Source: Zoogloeaceae bacterium (GTDB lineage: Bacteria > Pseudomonadota > Gammaproteobacteria > Burkholderiales > Rhodocyclaceae). From it: a stretch of 64,000 nucleotides of DNA. Of the stretch, positions 36,428 to 45,084 are shown piece after piece (within the stretch, counting starts at the first letter, position 1; every line of letters begins with the position of its first letter). The stretch is from NCBI GenBank assembly GCA_024235655.1, contig JACKLY010000004.1, positions 186,001-250,000 of the forward strand, given 5' to 3'. A program made the position numbers and the translations under genes. Under the pieces are notes generated by a model. That model was given only the letters and a program-made list of their open reading frames with translations, did not search any database and was not told the DNA's origin.

Positions 36428-37441
36428 ATGGCTACCACCATCGCAATCGACTGCATGGGCGGGGACCACGGTCCCTCTGTCACCGTGCCGGCAACGCTCG
36501 CCGCGCTGAAGCGCCATCGCGAGCTATCCGTCATTCTGGTCGGCTTCGAAGATCGGATTCGCCCATATCTGAAGGGCGATGAAGGTGCTCGTGTACGAAT
36601 CCAGTCAGCCAGCGAGATCGTCGGCATGGACGAGTCGCCAGCACTTGCCTTGCGCAACAAAAAAGACTCGTCGATGCGTGTGGCGATCAATCTGGTCAAG
36701 ACTGGCGAGGCGCAGGCCTGCGTTTCTGCCGGAAATACCGGCGCATTGATGGCCATTTCAAGATTTGTCCTGAAAACCCTCCCGGGAATTGATCGCCCGG
36801 CTATCTGCACCACTTTGCCAACAACAATCGGCCATGTTCACGTGCTTGATCTTGGCGCCAACGTTGACTCCGGCCCTGAGCACCTGCTTCAGTTCGCCAT
36901 CATGGGAGCAATGCTGGTCGCAGCTGTCGAGCACAAGGAGCGTCCTACTGTCGGTTTGCTCAATATTGGCGAAGAGGAAATCAAAGGGACTGAAGTCGTC
37001 AAGCAGGCCTCTGCTCTGCTACGTAACTCAGGACTGAATTTCATCGGTAACGTCGAGGGTGATGGCGTTTACATGGGTGAGGCGGATGTCGTCGTATGTG
37101 ACGGTTTTGTCGGGAATGTTGCCTTGAAAATATCGGAAGGGCTTGCCCAGATGCTTGCCACCTTCCTGAAGCAGGCTTTCAAGAAAAACATCCTGACCAA
37201 ACTGGCTGCACTGGCCGCGCTCCCTGTGCTCAAAGCCTTCAAGGAGCGGGCTGATCATCGGCGCTACAACGGTGCATGCCTTCTTGGCTTGAAGGGTATC
37301 GTAGTCAAAAGCCACGGCTCTGCCGATGATTTTGCTTTTGGCTGCGCCATCAATGTTGCGCTGGAGAGCGCTTCGAATGGCGTACTCGAGCGCATTACCC
37401 AGAGCATGGCCCAACTACCCACCCTGCAGGAGACTGTTTAG
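36428..37441 (+). CDS. plsX: Acyl-phosphate synthesis protein PlsX (phosphate acyltransferase)
   Basis: PlsX converts acyl-ACP to acyl-phosphate for phospholipid synthesis. The family opening IAIDCMGGDHGPSVT is at the N-terminus of the 337-residue protein, and SAGNTGALMA follows in the centre. ATG 36428 is preferred over TTG 36419. No clear ribosome site exists, since the start is pressed against the terminator T-run. The TAG stop overlaps the GTG start of fabH by one base. Confidence 0.95.
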   Translation: MATTIAIDCMGGDHGPSVTVPATLAALKRHRELSVILVGFEDRIRPYLKGDEGARVRIQSASEIVGMDESPALALRNKKDSSMRVAINLVKTGEAQACVSAGNTGALMAISRFVLKTLPGIDRPAICTTLPTTIGHVHVLDLGANVDSGPEHLLQFAIMGAMLVAAVEHKERPTVGLLNIGEEEIKGTEVVKQASALLRNSGLNFIGNVEGDGVYMGEADVVVCDGFVGNVALKISEGLAQMLATFLKQAFKKNILTKLAALAALPVLKAFKERADHRRYNGACLLGLKGIVVKSHGSADDFAFGCAINVALESASNGVLERITQSMAQLPTLQETV

Positions 37442-38403
37442 TGCCATTTGCCCGTATTGCCGGCGTGGGTAGTTATCTGCCCTCGAATCGCGTTTTAAAC
37501 AGCGATCTGATTTCCCGTGGCATTGAAACGGATGATGAGTGGATTGTTTCTCGCACCGGAATACGTGCGCGTCACCTTGCAGAAACTGGTCAAACTTCGT
37601 CTGAACTGGGCTTCGAAGCCAGCAAGAAAGCGCTGGAAATGGCCGGGTTCGATCCTGCCAGTGTTGACTTGATTATTGTTGCAACCTCAACGCCGGATTT
37701 TGTCTTTCCGAGCACGGCTTGCCTCCTGCAGCACAAGCTTGGCAATAGCGGAGCGACTGCATTTGACGTACAGGCGGTGTGCAGCGGCTTCCTCTATGCA
37801 TTGACCATTGCTGATAAATTTATCAAATCCGGATCGCACAAGCGGGCGCTGGTTGTTGGTGCAGAAGTTTTTTCCAGAATTCTTGACTGGAACGACCGTG
37901 CAACCTGCGTTCTTTTTGGTGACGGGGCAGGGGCTGTTGTGCTGGAAGCCTCTGAAACATCAGGAATACTGGCGACTGCCTTGCACGCTGACGGTGCGCA
38001 TCACGGTATTCTTTCGGTTCCCGGCAATGTGTGCGGCGGTCAAATCATTGGCGATCCTTTCCTGCGCATGGATGGGCAGGCAGTCTTCAAATTTGCCGTC
38101 AGAGTTCTCGCCGAAGTGGCCAACGAATGCTGTGAAATGGCTGGCATCGCGCCAGAATCTGTAGATTGGCTGATTCCGCACCAAGCCAACATCCGCATCA
38201 TCGAGGCAACGGCAAAGAAAATGGGCTTGCCGATGGATCGGGTCATCGTTACCGTCGATCAGCATGGCAATACCTCTGCCGCTTCCGTACCTCTCGCGCT
38301 TGATGCAGCGGTGAGGGATGGCCGCATCAAGCGTGGCCAGAAAATCCTGCTCGAAGGTGTCGGTGGCGGCTTTACCTGGGGCGCAGCGCTCATTGAATTC
38401 TGA
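37441..38403 (+). CDS. fabH: 3-oxoacyl-[ACP] synthase III FabH
   Basis: FabH starts fatty acid synthesis by condensing acetyl-CoA with malonyl-ACP. The 320-residue protein has the catalytic Cys in DVQAVCSGFLYAL, the His in IPHQANIRI and the Asn in DQHGNTSAAS. It starts at GTG 37441, overlapping the plsX stop by one base. The following fabD has a strong AGGAGG ribosome site. Confidence 0.96.
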   Translation: MPFARIAGVGSYLPSNRVLNSDLISRGIETDDEWIVSRTGIRARHLAETGQTSSELGFEASKKALEMAGFDPASVDLIIVATSTPDFVFPSTACLLQHKLGNSGATAFDVQAVCSGFLYALTIADKFIKSGSHKRALVVGAEVFSRILDWNDRATCVLFGDGAGAVVLEASETSGILATALHADGAHHGILSVPGNVCGGQIIGDPFLRMDGQAVFKFAVRVLAEVANECCEMAGIAPESVDWLIPHQANIRIIEATAKKMGLPMDRVIVTVDQHGNTSAASVPLALDAAVRDGRIKRGQKILLEGVGGGFTWGAALIEF

Positions 38404-38436
38404 TACCCGTAGAACATGAATCAGGAGGCTTTCTAG

Positions 38437-39363
38437 ATGGCTTTTGCATTTGTTTTTCCAGGGCAGGGCTCGCAATCGGTTGGCATGATGGCAGCGTATG
38501 GCGACTCCCCTGTCGTTCGTGCCACATTTGACGAGGCCTCTTCCGCCCTGGGCGATGATTTATGGGCAATGGTTGCTGATGGACCGGCAGAATTGCTTGC
38601 ACAGACCATCAATACCCAACCCGTCATGCTGACTGCCGGCCTTGCCGTATGGCGCCTCTGGCAGGAAAAAAATGGCCGTCAGCCGGCGGTGCTTGCCGGG
38701 CATAGCCTGGGAGAATATGCCGCACTGGTGGCGGCTGGTGTGCTCGATTTAAAAGAGGCTGTACCGCTGGTCCGTCTTCGTGCGTCAGCCATGCAGGAGG
38801 CGGTGCCGGTCGGCACTGGCGCCATGGCTGCAATCCTTGGCCTCGACGATGATGGCATTCGTGCCGCCTGCACAGAGGCTGCCAACGGCGAAGTAGTCGA
38901 GCCCGTGAATTTCAATGCCGCTGGCCAGACAGTGATTGCAGGGCACAAAACTGCTGTAGAACGAGCGATGGAGGCATGCAAGGCGCGTGGTGCAAAACGT
39001 GCGGTGGCATTGCCTGTTTCTGCGCCGTTTCATTCCTCGCTGATCCGACCGGCTGCTGACAAACTTGCTGCACGTCTCGCTGAATTGGATCTGCGGTGCC
39101 CGGCCATTCCAGTGATCAATAATGTCGATGTAAGCATTGAGAACGATCCTGCGAAAATTCGGGACGCCCTGATCCGTCAGGCCTACAATCCGGTGCGTTG
39201 GGTCGAAACCATTCAGAAGATGTCGAGCATGGGGGTCACTGCGGTGGTCGAGTGCGGCCCCGGCAAGGTACTGGCCGGCCTGGCCAAGCGTTGTGCTGAG
39301 GGTGTTGTCGGTGTTGCCCTGTCTGATGCGGCATCGATCGATGCAAATCTGAATCTGGAGTAA
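38437..39363 (+). CDS. fabD: Malonyl-CoA:ACP transacylase FabD
   Basis: FabD transfers malonyl groups from CoA to ACP. The 308-residue protein has the opening FVFPGQGSQSVGMM, the nucleophile Ser in AGHSLGEYAALVAAG, and the His segment PVSAPFHSSL. AGGAGG lies 11 bases before the ATG. The gene is followed by fabG after 2 bases. Confidence 0.96.
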   Translation: MAFAFVFPGQGSQSVGMMAAYGDSPVVRATFDEASSALGDDLWAMVADGPAELLAQTINTQPVMLTAGLAVWRLWQEKNGRQPAVLAGHSLGEYAALVAAGVLDLKEAVPLVRLRASAMQEAVPVGTGAMAAILGLDDDGIRAACTEAANGEVVEPVNFNAAGQTVIAGHKTAVERAMEACKARGAKRAVALPVSAPFHSSLIRPAADKLAARLAELDLRCPAIPVINNVDVSIENDPAKIRDALIRQAYNPVRWVETIQKMSSMGVTAVVECGPGKVLAGLAKRCAEGVVGVALSDAASIDANLNLE

Positions 39364-39365
39364 AA

Positions 39366-40109
39366 ATGATGCTGGATGGACAAATTGCACTGGTGACCGG
39401 TGCGTCACGTGGAATCGGCCAGGCAGTTGCGCTTGAATTGGGACGTCTGGGGGCCACCGTCATCGGAACGGCAACCACTGAGGCGGGTGCTGCCAACATT
39501 GGTTCGTATCTTGCTGCTGCAGGCATCAAAGGGCAGGGCGCAGTTCTCGAAGTGCGCGAACAGGCGCAGATTGATGCGCTGATCGGCAGCATTGAGAAAC
39601 AGTATGGTGCCGTCACCGTTCTGGTGAACAATGCCGGTATCACCCGAGATAATCTTGCCCTGCGCATGAAGGATGACGAGTGGGATGCGGTGATCGACAC
39701 CAACCTGAAAGCCGTATTTCGCCTTTCCAAGGCAGTCATGCGCGGCATGATGAAGGCACGCCAGGGTCGAGTGATCAACATCACTTCGGTGGTCGGCCAT
39801 TCCGGCAACCCCGGGCAGGCAAACTATTGTGCTGCCAAGGCTGGTGTTGCAGGCCTGACACGGTCGCTGGCCAGGGAGTTGGGCAGTCGCAACATTACGG
39901 TGAATTGTGTCGCGCCGGGCTTTATTGATACCGACATGACCAAGGCGCTGGACGAGAAGCAAAAGGAAGGGCTGGTGGGTTCAATCCCGCTGGGAAGACT
40001 CGGAACACCAGCTGATATTGCGGCTGCTGTGGCCTATCTTGCCTCGCCGGCAGCTTCCTATGTGAGCGGTACGACATTGCATGTCAACGGTGGCATGTAC
40101 ATGGATTAA
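39366..40109 (+). CDS. fabG: 3-oxoacyl-[ACP] reductase FabG
   Basis: FabG reduces 3-oxoacyl-ACP with NADPH. The 247-residue short-chain dehydrogenase has the nucleotide motif VTGASRGIGQAV, the NNAG segment, the catalytic Ser (INITSVVGHSG) and the YCAAK pair. ATG 39366 or 39369 may start it. It is in the order plsX-fabH-fabD-fabG-acpP-fabF, the standard set for type II fatty acid synthesis. Confidence 0.95.
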   Translation: MMLDGQIALVTGASRGIGQAVALELGRLGATVIGTATTEAGAANIGSYLAAAGIKGQGAVLEVREQAQIDALIGSIEKQYGAVTVLVNNAGITRDNLALRMKDDEWDAVIDTNLKAVFRLSKAVMRGMMKARQGRVINITSVVGHSGNPGQANYCAAKAGVAGLTRSLARELGSRNITVNCVAPGFIDTDMTKALDEKQKEGLVGSIPLGRLGTPADIAAAVAYLASPAASYVSGTTLHVNGGMYMD

Positions 40110-40127
40110 GTTTGGCGACCAGGGTGT

Positions 40128-40156
40128 TTGGTAAGCGCTGGTCATTTTGGTAGAAT
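40128..40156 (+). promoter_or_regulatory. Candidate acpP promoter
   Basis: TTGGTA (40128-40133), 17 bases, TAGAAT (40151-40156). It fits a separate promoter for the heavily expressed acpP, as known in E. coli. Confidence 0.45.
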
Positions 40157-40197
40157 CCACTTTTTGTTTCACACCTGTAACAGGGAAGGAGCCCCTA

Positions 40198-40434
40198 ATG
40201 GAAAACATCGAGCAACGCGTCAGGAAGATCGTCGCCGAACAACTCGGCGTAAATGAAGCGGACATCAAGAACGAGTCCTCTTTTGTCGATGATCTCGGCG
40301 CGGATTCGCTGGATACCGTTGAACTGGTCATGGCCCTCGAGGAAGAGTTCGAGACCGAGATTCCGGACGATCAGGCCGAGAAGATCACGACCGTTCAGCA
40401 GGCGATCGATTACATCCTCGCCAACAAGAAGTAA
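40198..40434 (+). CDS. acpP: Acyl carrier protein
   Basis: ACP carries growing acyl chains on a 4'-phosphopantetheine arm, added by AcpS (52814-53191 here). The 78-residue protein has the attachment Ser in GADSLDTVELVMALEEEF. The frame is open upstream, but ATG 40198 has GGAAGGAG seven bases before it and starts the family sequence MENIEQRVRKIVAEQL. The protein is acidic, as usual. A GC-rich hairpin separates it from fabF. Confidence 0.97.
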   Translation: MENIEQRVRKIVAEQLGVNEADIKNESSFVDDLGADSLDTVELVMALEEEFETEIPDDQAEKITTVQQAIDYILANKK

Positions 40435-40456
40435 TTCCATAACGGGATTTCCCTCG

Positions 40457-40487
40457 CGGGCCGGCAAAGCATTCCTTGGCCGGCCCG
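40457..40487 (+). promoter_or_regulatory. Hairpin between acpP and fabF
   Basis: CGGGCCGGC (40457-40465) pairs with GCCGGCCCG (40479-40487), extended by CTCGC/GCGAG outside. No T-run follows, so it is more likely a mRNA stabiliser or processing site than a terminator. Confidence 0.55.
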
Positions 40488-40541
40488 AGTTGCGAGAGAA
40501 ATACCCGCCAACGTTTTTCCTCACCGTTTCCGGAGCTCAAT

Positions 40542-41780
40542 TTGGCACGTCGTCGAGTTGTCATCACCGGCCTGGGGATCGTCTCTCCAGTCGGCAATAG
40601 CGTCGAACAAGCCTGGCAGAATATTCTGGTCGGCCGTTCTGGCATTGCACGCATTACCCATTTCGATACCTCAGCCTTCCCCGTGCAGATCGGTGGTGAA
40701 GTCAAGGATTTCGATATCGGGGAATACCTGTCGCCTAAAGAAGCACGCCGCATGGATAAATTCATCCATTTCGGCATGGCTGCCGGTATTCAGGCGATCA
40801 AGGATGCCGGTCTGGAGGCGCATCCAGCCAACGCTGAAAGAATCGGTGTGGCGATTGGGTCCGGTATCGGGGGCTTGCCCCTGATCGAAGATACCCATGA
40901 CGAATATATCAAGAATGGTCCTCGCAAGATTTCGCCATTCTTTGTGCCCGGATCGATCATCAACATGATTTCCGGCAACCTGTCGATCATGTATGGCTAC
41001 AAAGGGCCGAATATCGCGCTGGTCACTGCTTGCACGACAGGCACCCACAGTATTGGCGATGCTGGCCGCATCATCGAGTATGGTGACGCGGATATCATGA
41101 TCGCCGGTGGTGCAGAGGCCACGATTTCACCCTTGGGCCTTGGCGGTTTCTGCTCTGCACGCGCACTGTCTACACGCAATGACGACCCGGCGACAGCGAG
41201 TCGTCCGTGGGATCGTGATCGTGATGGTTTCGTGCTTGGCGAAGGTGCCGGTGTCGTTGTACTCGAGGAGTACGAGCACGCCAAGGCACGTGGTGCAAGA
41301 ATCTACGGTGAACTTGCCGGCTACGGCATGAGCGCCGATGCAAATCACATGACGGCACCTTGCGAAGACGGTGATGGTGCCGGCCGCTGCATGCTGGCCG
41401 CGCTGCGAAATGCCGGGCTGAATCCCGAAGACATTCAGTACGTCAATGCTCACGGTACCTCGACTCCTCTCGGAGACAAGGCTGAAACCATTGCCGTCAA
41501 ACGAGCCTTCGGTGATCACGCGAAAAACCTCGTGGTCAATTCCACGAAATCGATGACGGGTCACCTGCTGGGTGCAGCTGGCGGCATTGAAGCGGTTTTC
41601 TCTGCGCTGGCCGTCTACCACCAGGTTTCTCCTCCAACAATCAACATCTTTAATCAGGATGAGTTGTGCGATCTGGACTACTGCGCTAACGAAGCGCGTC
41701 AGATGAAAATTGATGCGGCATTGTCCAATTCCTTTGGCTTTGGCGGCACCAATGGCACTGTTGTTTTTCGCCGCGTCTGA
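40542..41780 (+). CDS. fabF: 3-oxoacyl-[ACP] synthase II FabF
   Basis: FabF elongates acyl-ACP. The start is TTG 40542 (MARRRVVITGLGIVSPVG), with GGAG seven bases upstream, giving 412 residues. The frame is open to 40476 but the family begins here. The catalytic Cys is in VTACTTGTHSIGDAG, and the two His are in VNAHGTSTPLGD and KSMTGHLLGAAG. It is the last gene of the fab operon. Confidence 0.96.
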   Translation: MARRRVVITGLGIVSPVGNSVEQAWQNILVGRSGIARITHFDTSAFPVQIGGEVKDFDIGEYLSPKEARRMDKFIHFGMAAGIQAIKDAGLEAHPANAERIGVAIGSGIGGLPLIEDTHDEYIKNGPRKISPFFVPGSIINMISGNLSIMYGYKGPNIALVTACTTGTHSIGDAGRIIEYGDADIMIAGGAEATISPLGLGGFCSARALSTRNDDPATASRPWDRDRDGFVLGEGAGVVVLEEYEHAKARGARIYGELAGYGMSADANHMTAPCEDGDGAGRCMLAALRNAGLNPEDIQYVNAHGTSTPLGDKAETIAVKRAFGDHAKNLVVNSTKSMTGHLLGAAGGIEAVFSALAVYHQVSPPTINIFNQDELCDLDYCANEARQMKIDAALSNSFGFGGTNGTVVFRRV

Positions 41781-41795
41781 CCGTCTGTACCGGGA

Positions 41796-42227
41796 ATGCA
41801 TTTCCCGATAACGATTCGCGTATTACCCTCACGCCGCCTTCGGGCGGCGTTCTTCATTGTCCACGGCTTGGCATTGGCCGCACTGATTCACGTCACTCAG
41901 GTTCCTGCAATTGCCGTGTTGGGTGCATCTGTGCTGCTGCTTTCGCTACGTGCATGTTTCATGGCAACGGCTGCTCAGACAGTGACACTGTCCAAGGACG
42001 GTATGCTCTTATGGACGACGTTGAATGGAGACGCCGAATGCTTGAGGGTATTGCCGGATTCGGTGAGTTTCAGCTGGCTGATGGTATTGCGGATGCAACA
42101 GGAAAACCAAACCGGGCAGCGTTCATTGATTATCCTGAGTGACAGTCTTTCACCTCAGGATTATCGCCGCGTGCAGATCTGGTTACGCTGGCTGCGGCCC
42201 TCTACGCCTGGCGCAGAGACCGTTTAA
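41796..42227 (+). CDS. YgfX-like small membrane protein
   Basis: The 143-residue protein has a short basic N-terminus (LPSRRLRAAFF), two close hydrophobic segments (about residues 17-60), and a C-terminal beta-rich tail. This matches the YgfX/CptA-like architecture, annotated in E. coli as an inner membrane protein linked to cell-division targets. The assignment is by shape and not secure. A UUCG-loop hairpin (41831-41850) lies inside its start region. Its end overlaps the end of nadB by 26 bases. Confidence 0.6.
   Translation: MHFPITIRVLPSRRLRAAFFIVHGLALAALIHVTQVPAIAVLGASVLLLSLRACFMATAAQTVTLSKDGMLLWTTLNGDAECLRVLPDSVSFSWLMVLRMQQENQTGQRSLIILSDSLSPQDYRRVQIWLRWLRPSTPGAETV
41831..41855 (+). terminator. 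Terminator-like hairpin after fabF, inside the YgfX-like ORF
   Basis: ACGCCGCC-TTCG-GGCGGCGT is a perfect 8-base-pair stem with a UUCG loop, followed by TTCTTC. It lies 50 bases after the fabF stop and within codons 12-18 of the next gene. Confidence 0.6.
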
Positions 42228-43782
42228 GCACCGTTGGTCGCGGTTTTTTGGTTAGCTCAGGATAATCGAGCGAGTAGTGCAGGCCACGGCTTTCCTTTCG
42301 TTTCAGGGCGCTGCGCACAATGAGATCGGCGGTTACGACCAGATTGCGCAATTCGATCAGGTCATTGGTAACACGGAAGTTGGCATAGAACTCGTCGATT
42401 TCGCTCATCAGCAAACGAATGCGGTGCTGGGCGCGAAGCAGGCGCTTGGTGGTTCGTACGATACCTACGTAATCCCACATGAAACGCCGCAGTTCATCCC
42501 AGTTGTGCGAAATCACGACCTCCTCATCGGCATCGGTCACACGACTTTCATCCCAATTCGGTAGCGGGGGAACGGGGTGCCTGGGCTGTGCCCGGATATC
42601 ATCTGCCGCTGCCTCGGCAAAAACCAGGCATTCGAGCAGTGAATTGGAAGCCAGGCGATTTGCTCCGTGCAACCCGGTACAGGCTGCTTCGCCAGCAGCA
42701 TACAGCCCGGGAATGTCTGTGCGGGCCTGTAAGTCGGTGACAATGCCGCCGCAGGTGTAATGCGCAGCCGGCACGACCGGAATTGGCTCCTGGGTGATGT
42801 CGATACCCAACTCCAGGCAGCGGGCGTGGATATTGGGGAAATGTTCAAGAATGAACGCTTCGCCTTTGTGCGAAATATCAAGAAATACGCAATCCAGGCC
42901 GAATTTCTTCATTTCGAAGTCAATGGCCCGAGCCACCACATCGCGTGGGGCCAGCTCCTCGCGCCTGTCGTGCTGAGGCATGAATCGCGTGCCGTCAGGC
43001 AGCTTCAGCAGGCCACCCTCACCGCGTACGGCTTCCGAAATCAGGAAGGATTTCGCCTGTGGGTGGTAGAGACAGGTAGGGTGGAACTGGATGAACTCCA
43101 TGTTGGCCACCCGGCAGCCAGCGCGCCAGGCCATGGCGATGCCGTCACCGGTCGAGGTATCCGGGTTGGTTGTATAGAGATACACCTTGCCCGCACCGCC
43201 CGTCGCGATCAAAGTCGCCTGTGCGGCAATGGTGATGACCTCGCCACTGGTGGTATCGAGCGCATAGGCGCCGAAGCAGCGGTTTTCCGCCAAGCCCAGC
43301 TTGCTGCCCGTAATGAAGTCGACAGCAATGAAGTTTTCCAGCAGGGTGATATTCGGATGCGCCTGAAGCTTTTCCGTCAGTGTTTTCTGTACGGCAGATC
43401 CGGTGGCATCGGCAACGTGGATGACCCTTCTGGCACTATGGCCACCTTCTCGCGTGAGATGGTAACCGTCGGCGGTACGTGTAAAAGGCACCCCTTGATC
43501 AATCAGCCAGTCAATGGCGCGTCGCCCGTTCTCGACGACGTGCCGGGTGGCGGCAGGGTCATTGAGATCGTTGCCGGCTTCAAAGGTGTCCCGGATATGC
43601 GCTTCGATCGAGTCCTGGCTATCGAGAACAGCGGCAATGCCGCCTTGGGCCCAGGCTGATGCACTGACATCGACGCTGCGCTTGCTGATCACGGCAACAC
43701 GGTGGGTGCCGGCCAATCGGAGTGCTGCTGACTGACCAGCAAGGCCGCTACCGATGATGAGAACGTCGAAGCTGAGAGACAC
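42202..43782 (-). CDS. nadB: L-aspartate oxidase NadB
   Basis: NadB oxidises aspartate to iminoaspartate, the first step of NAD synthesis. The 526-residue flavoprotein has the FAD motif IIGSGLAGQSAAL, the active-site segment EGGHSARRVIH and the GANRLASNSLLEC stretch. It is divergent from rpoE (190 bases), an arrangement seen in E. coli and other proteobacteria. Its 3' end overlaps the YgfX-like gene tail-to-tail. Confidence 0.96.
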   Translation of the reverse strand: MSLSFDVLIIGSGLAGQSAALRLAGTHRVAVISKRSVDVSASAWAQGGIAAVLDSQDSIEAHIRDTFEAGNDLNDPAATRHVVENGRRAIDWLIDQGVPFTRTADGYHLTREGGHSARRVIHVADATGSAVQKTLTEKLQAHPNITLLENFIAVDFITGSKLGLAENRCFGAYALDTTSGEVITIAAQATLIATGGAGKVYLYTTNPDTSTGDGIAMAWRAGCRVANMEFIQFHPTCLYHPQAKSFLISEAVRGEGGLLKLPDGTRFMPQHDRREELAPRDVVARAIDFEMKKFGLDCVFLDISHKGEAFILEHFPNIHARCLELGIDITQEPIPVVPAAHYTCGGIVTDLQARTDIPGLYAAGEAACTGLHGANRLASNSLLECLVFAEAAADDIRAQPRHPVPPLPNWDESRVTDADEEVVISHNWDELRRFMWDYVGIVRTTKRLLRAQHRIRLLMSEIDEFYANFRVTNDLIELRNLVVTADLIVRSALKRKESRGLHYSLDYPELTKKPRPTVLKRSLRQA

Positions 43783-43921
43783 GATAGCGAAATTGAGTCA
43801 ATTCTTGGAACCGCGGACTATAACATGCAGCTGCCGTACCCAAGTGGAGAACCCGAGAGTCAGTGCCGCTCTTCACGTCTTTCCAGTGTTATTCCTTTGG
43901 TGCCGCCTTTGTCGTTGTGCG

Positions 43922-43951
43922 TTGCGTTATACTTTTCCGGAAAAATAAAAT
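43922..43951 (+). promoter_or_regulatory. Candidate sigma-70 promoter of rpoE
   Basis: TTGCGT (43922-43927), 18 bases, TAAAAT (43946-43951), about 24 bases before the rpoE ATG. I did not find a convincing sigma-E self-promoter in the gap. Confidence 0.4.
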
Positions 43952-43974
43952 ATGACCGACAGGGATGAACCGTG

Positions 43975-44574
43975 ATGAGTGAGCGCGAAATTGACCAGTT
44001 GCTGGTTGAAAGAGCTCAAAAGGGCGAGAAGCAGGCCTTCGATATCCTGGTAGCAAAATACCAGCGCAAACTGCATCGCCTGCTTTCCCGCTTCATCCGT
44101 GATGCAGCGGAGGTTGAAGATGTCGCGCAGGAAGCATTCATCAAGGCTTATCGCGCGTTGCCTTCTTTTCGTGGCGACAGTGCGTTTTATACCTGGATAT
44201 ATCGCATTGGCATCAATACGGCAAAAAACCATCTGGTTGCACAAGGGCGACGGGCGCCAACCTCCACCAGCTACGACTCGGAAGAGGCGGAAACCTTCGA
44301 TGACGGTGATCAGTTACGCGACATCAACACACCGGAAAGCCTTCTCCATTCAAAACAGATTGGAGAAACGGTCAATGCGGCCATGGAATCCCTGCCCGAA
44401 GAATTGCGCACCGCGATTGTTTTGCGCGAGATCGAAGGCATGAGCTATGAAGAGATAGCGGCAGCCATGAATTGCCCGATTGGTACGGTACGCTCACGGA
44501 TTTTTCGCGCCCGTGAAGCTGTAGCCGCCAAGCTCAAGCCGCTACTCGATGTTTCGGCGGATCGACGCTGGTGA
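43975..44574 (+). CDS. rpoE: RNA polymerase sigma factor RpoE (ECF, group ECF02-like)
   Basis: RpoE directs the envelope stress response. The protein has sigma region 2 (VEDVAQEAFIKAYRALPSFRG and TWIYRIGINTAKN) and region 4 (SYEEIAAAMNCPIGTVRSRIFRARE). ATG 43975 is used (199 residues); GTG 43972 is also in frame. It is divergent from nadB as in E. coli. The expected anti-sigma gene rseA and its partner rseB are absent; rseC follows after 13 bases. Confidence 0.93.
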   Translation: MSEREIDQLLVERAQKGEKQAFDILVAKYQRKLHRLLSRFIRDAAEVEDVAQEAFIKAYRALPSFRGDSAFYTWIYRIGINTAKNHLVAQGRRAPTSTSYDSEEAETFDDGDQLRDINTPESLLHSKQIGETVNAAMESLPEELRTAIVLREIEGMSYEEIAAAMNCPIGTVRSRIFRAREAVAAKLKPLLDVSADRRW

Positions 44575-44587
44575 TTGGCAGGCCTTT

Positions 44588-45001
44588 ATGAGCGAGACGA
44601 AAGCGACAGTCAGCGCACTTGATGGTGAATATGCACTGGTCAGAACCGGTGATGGTGGTTGTGGCCGCTGCAATGAACCGGGCGGCTGCGGCGGGGTCAA
44701 CGTCACGCAGATGTTCTGCAGCCAGCCGCGGGAATGGCGGGTGCTGAACCCTCGCGGGGCCAAGGTAGGCGAAGAAGTTCGGGTAGCGATTGCCGACGGC
44801 GCGCTGACAGCGACTGCACTGACTCTTTATGTGTTGCCACTGGCGCTGCTGTTCGTCGGCGCCATCTTGGGTGCTGTTCTTTTTTCCGAACTCGGTGGCA
44901 TTCTGGGCGCTTTGTCAGGCTTGATCCTCGCTTGGCGTTGGGTCGTCCATCAACAGAAAAAGCGGCATTGTGATTCCCGGTTTCATCCCCATATCGTTTG
45001 A
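44588..45001 (+). CDS. rseC: Sigma-E regulatory protein RseC/MucC
   Basis: The protein has the Cys-rich N-terminal segment GCGRCNEPGGCGG and two membrane helices near residues 72-110, the RseC/MucC layout. The family acts in sigma-E control and in redox reduction of SoxR. ATG 44588 gives 137 residues; an upstream ATG at 44549 overlaps rpoE and is less likely. In other genomes it follows rseA and rseB, which are missing here. Confidence 0.88.
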   Translation: MSETKATVSALDGEYALVRTGDGGCGRCNEPGGCGGVNVTQMFCSQPREWRVLNPRGAKVGEEVRVAIADGALTATALTLYVLPLALLFVGAILGAVLFSELGGILGALSGLILAWRWVVHQQKKRHCDSRFHPHIV

Positions 45002-45084
45002 AGCCGTTTCCAGTTTTTACTGTTTCGTCAATGATCGCTTGTGCTCGATACAGTTTTCACGATTTTCATGAGGTAAGACATTCC

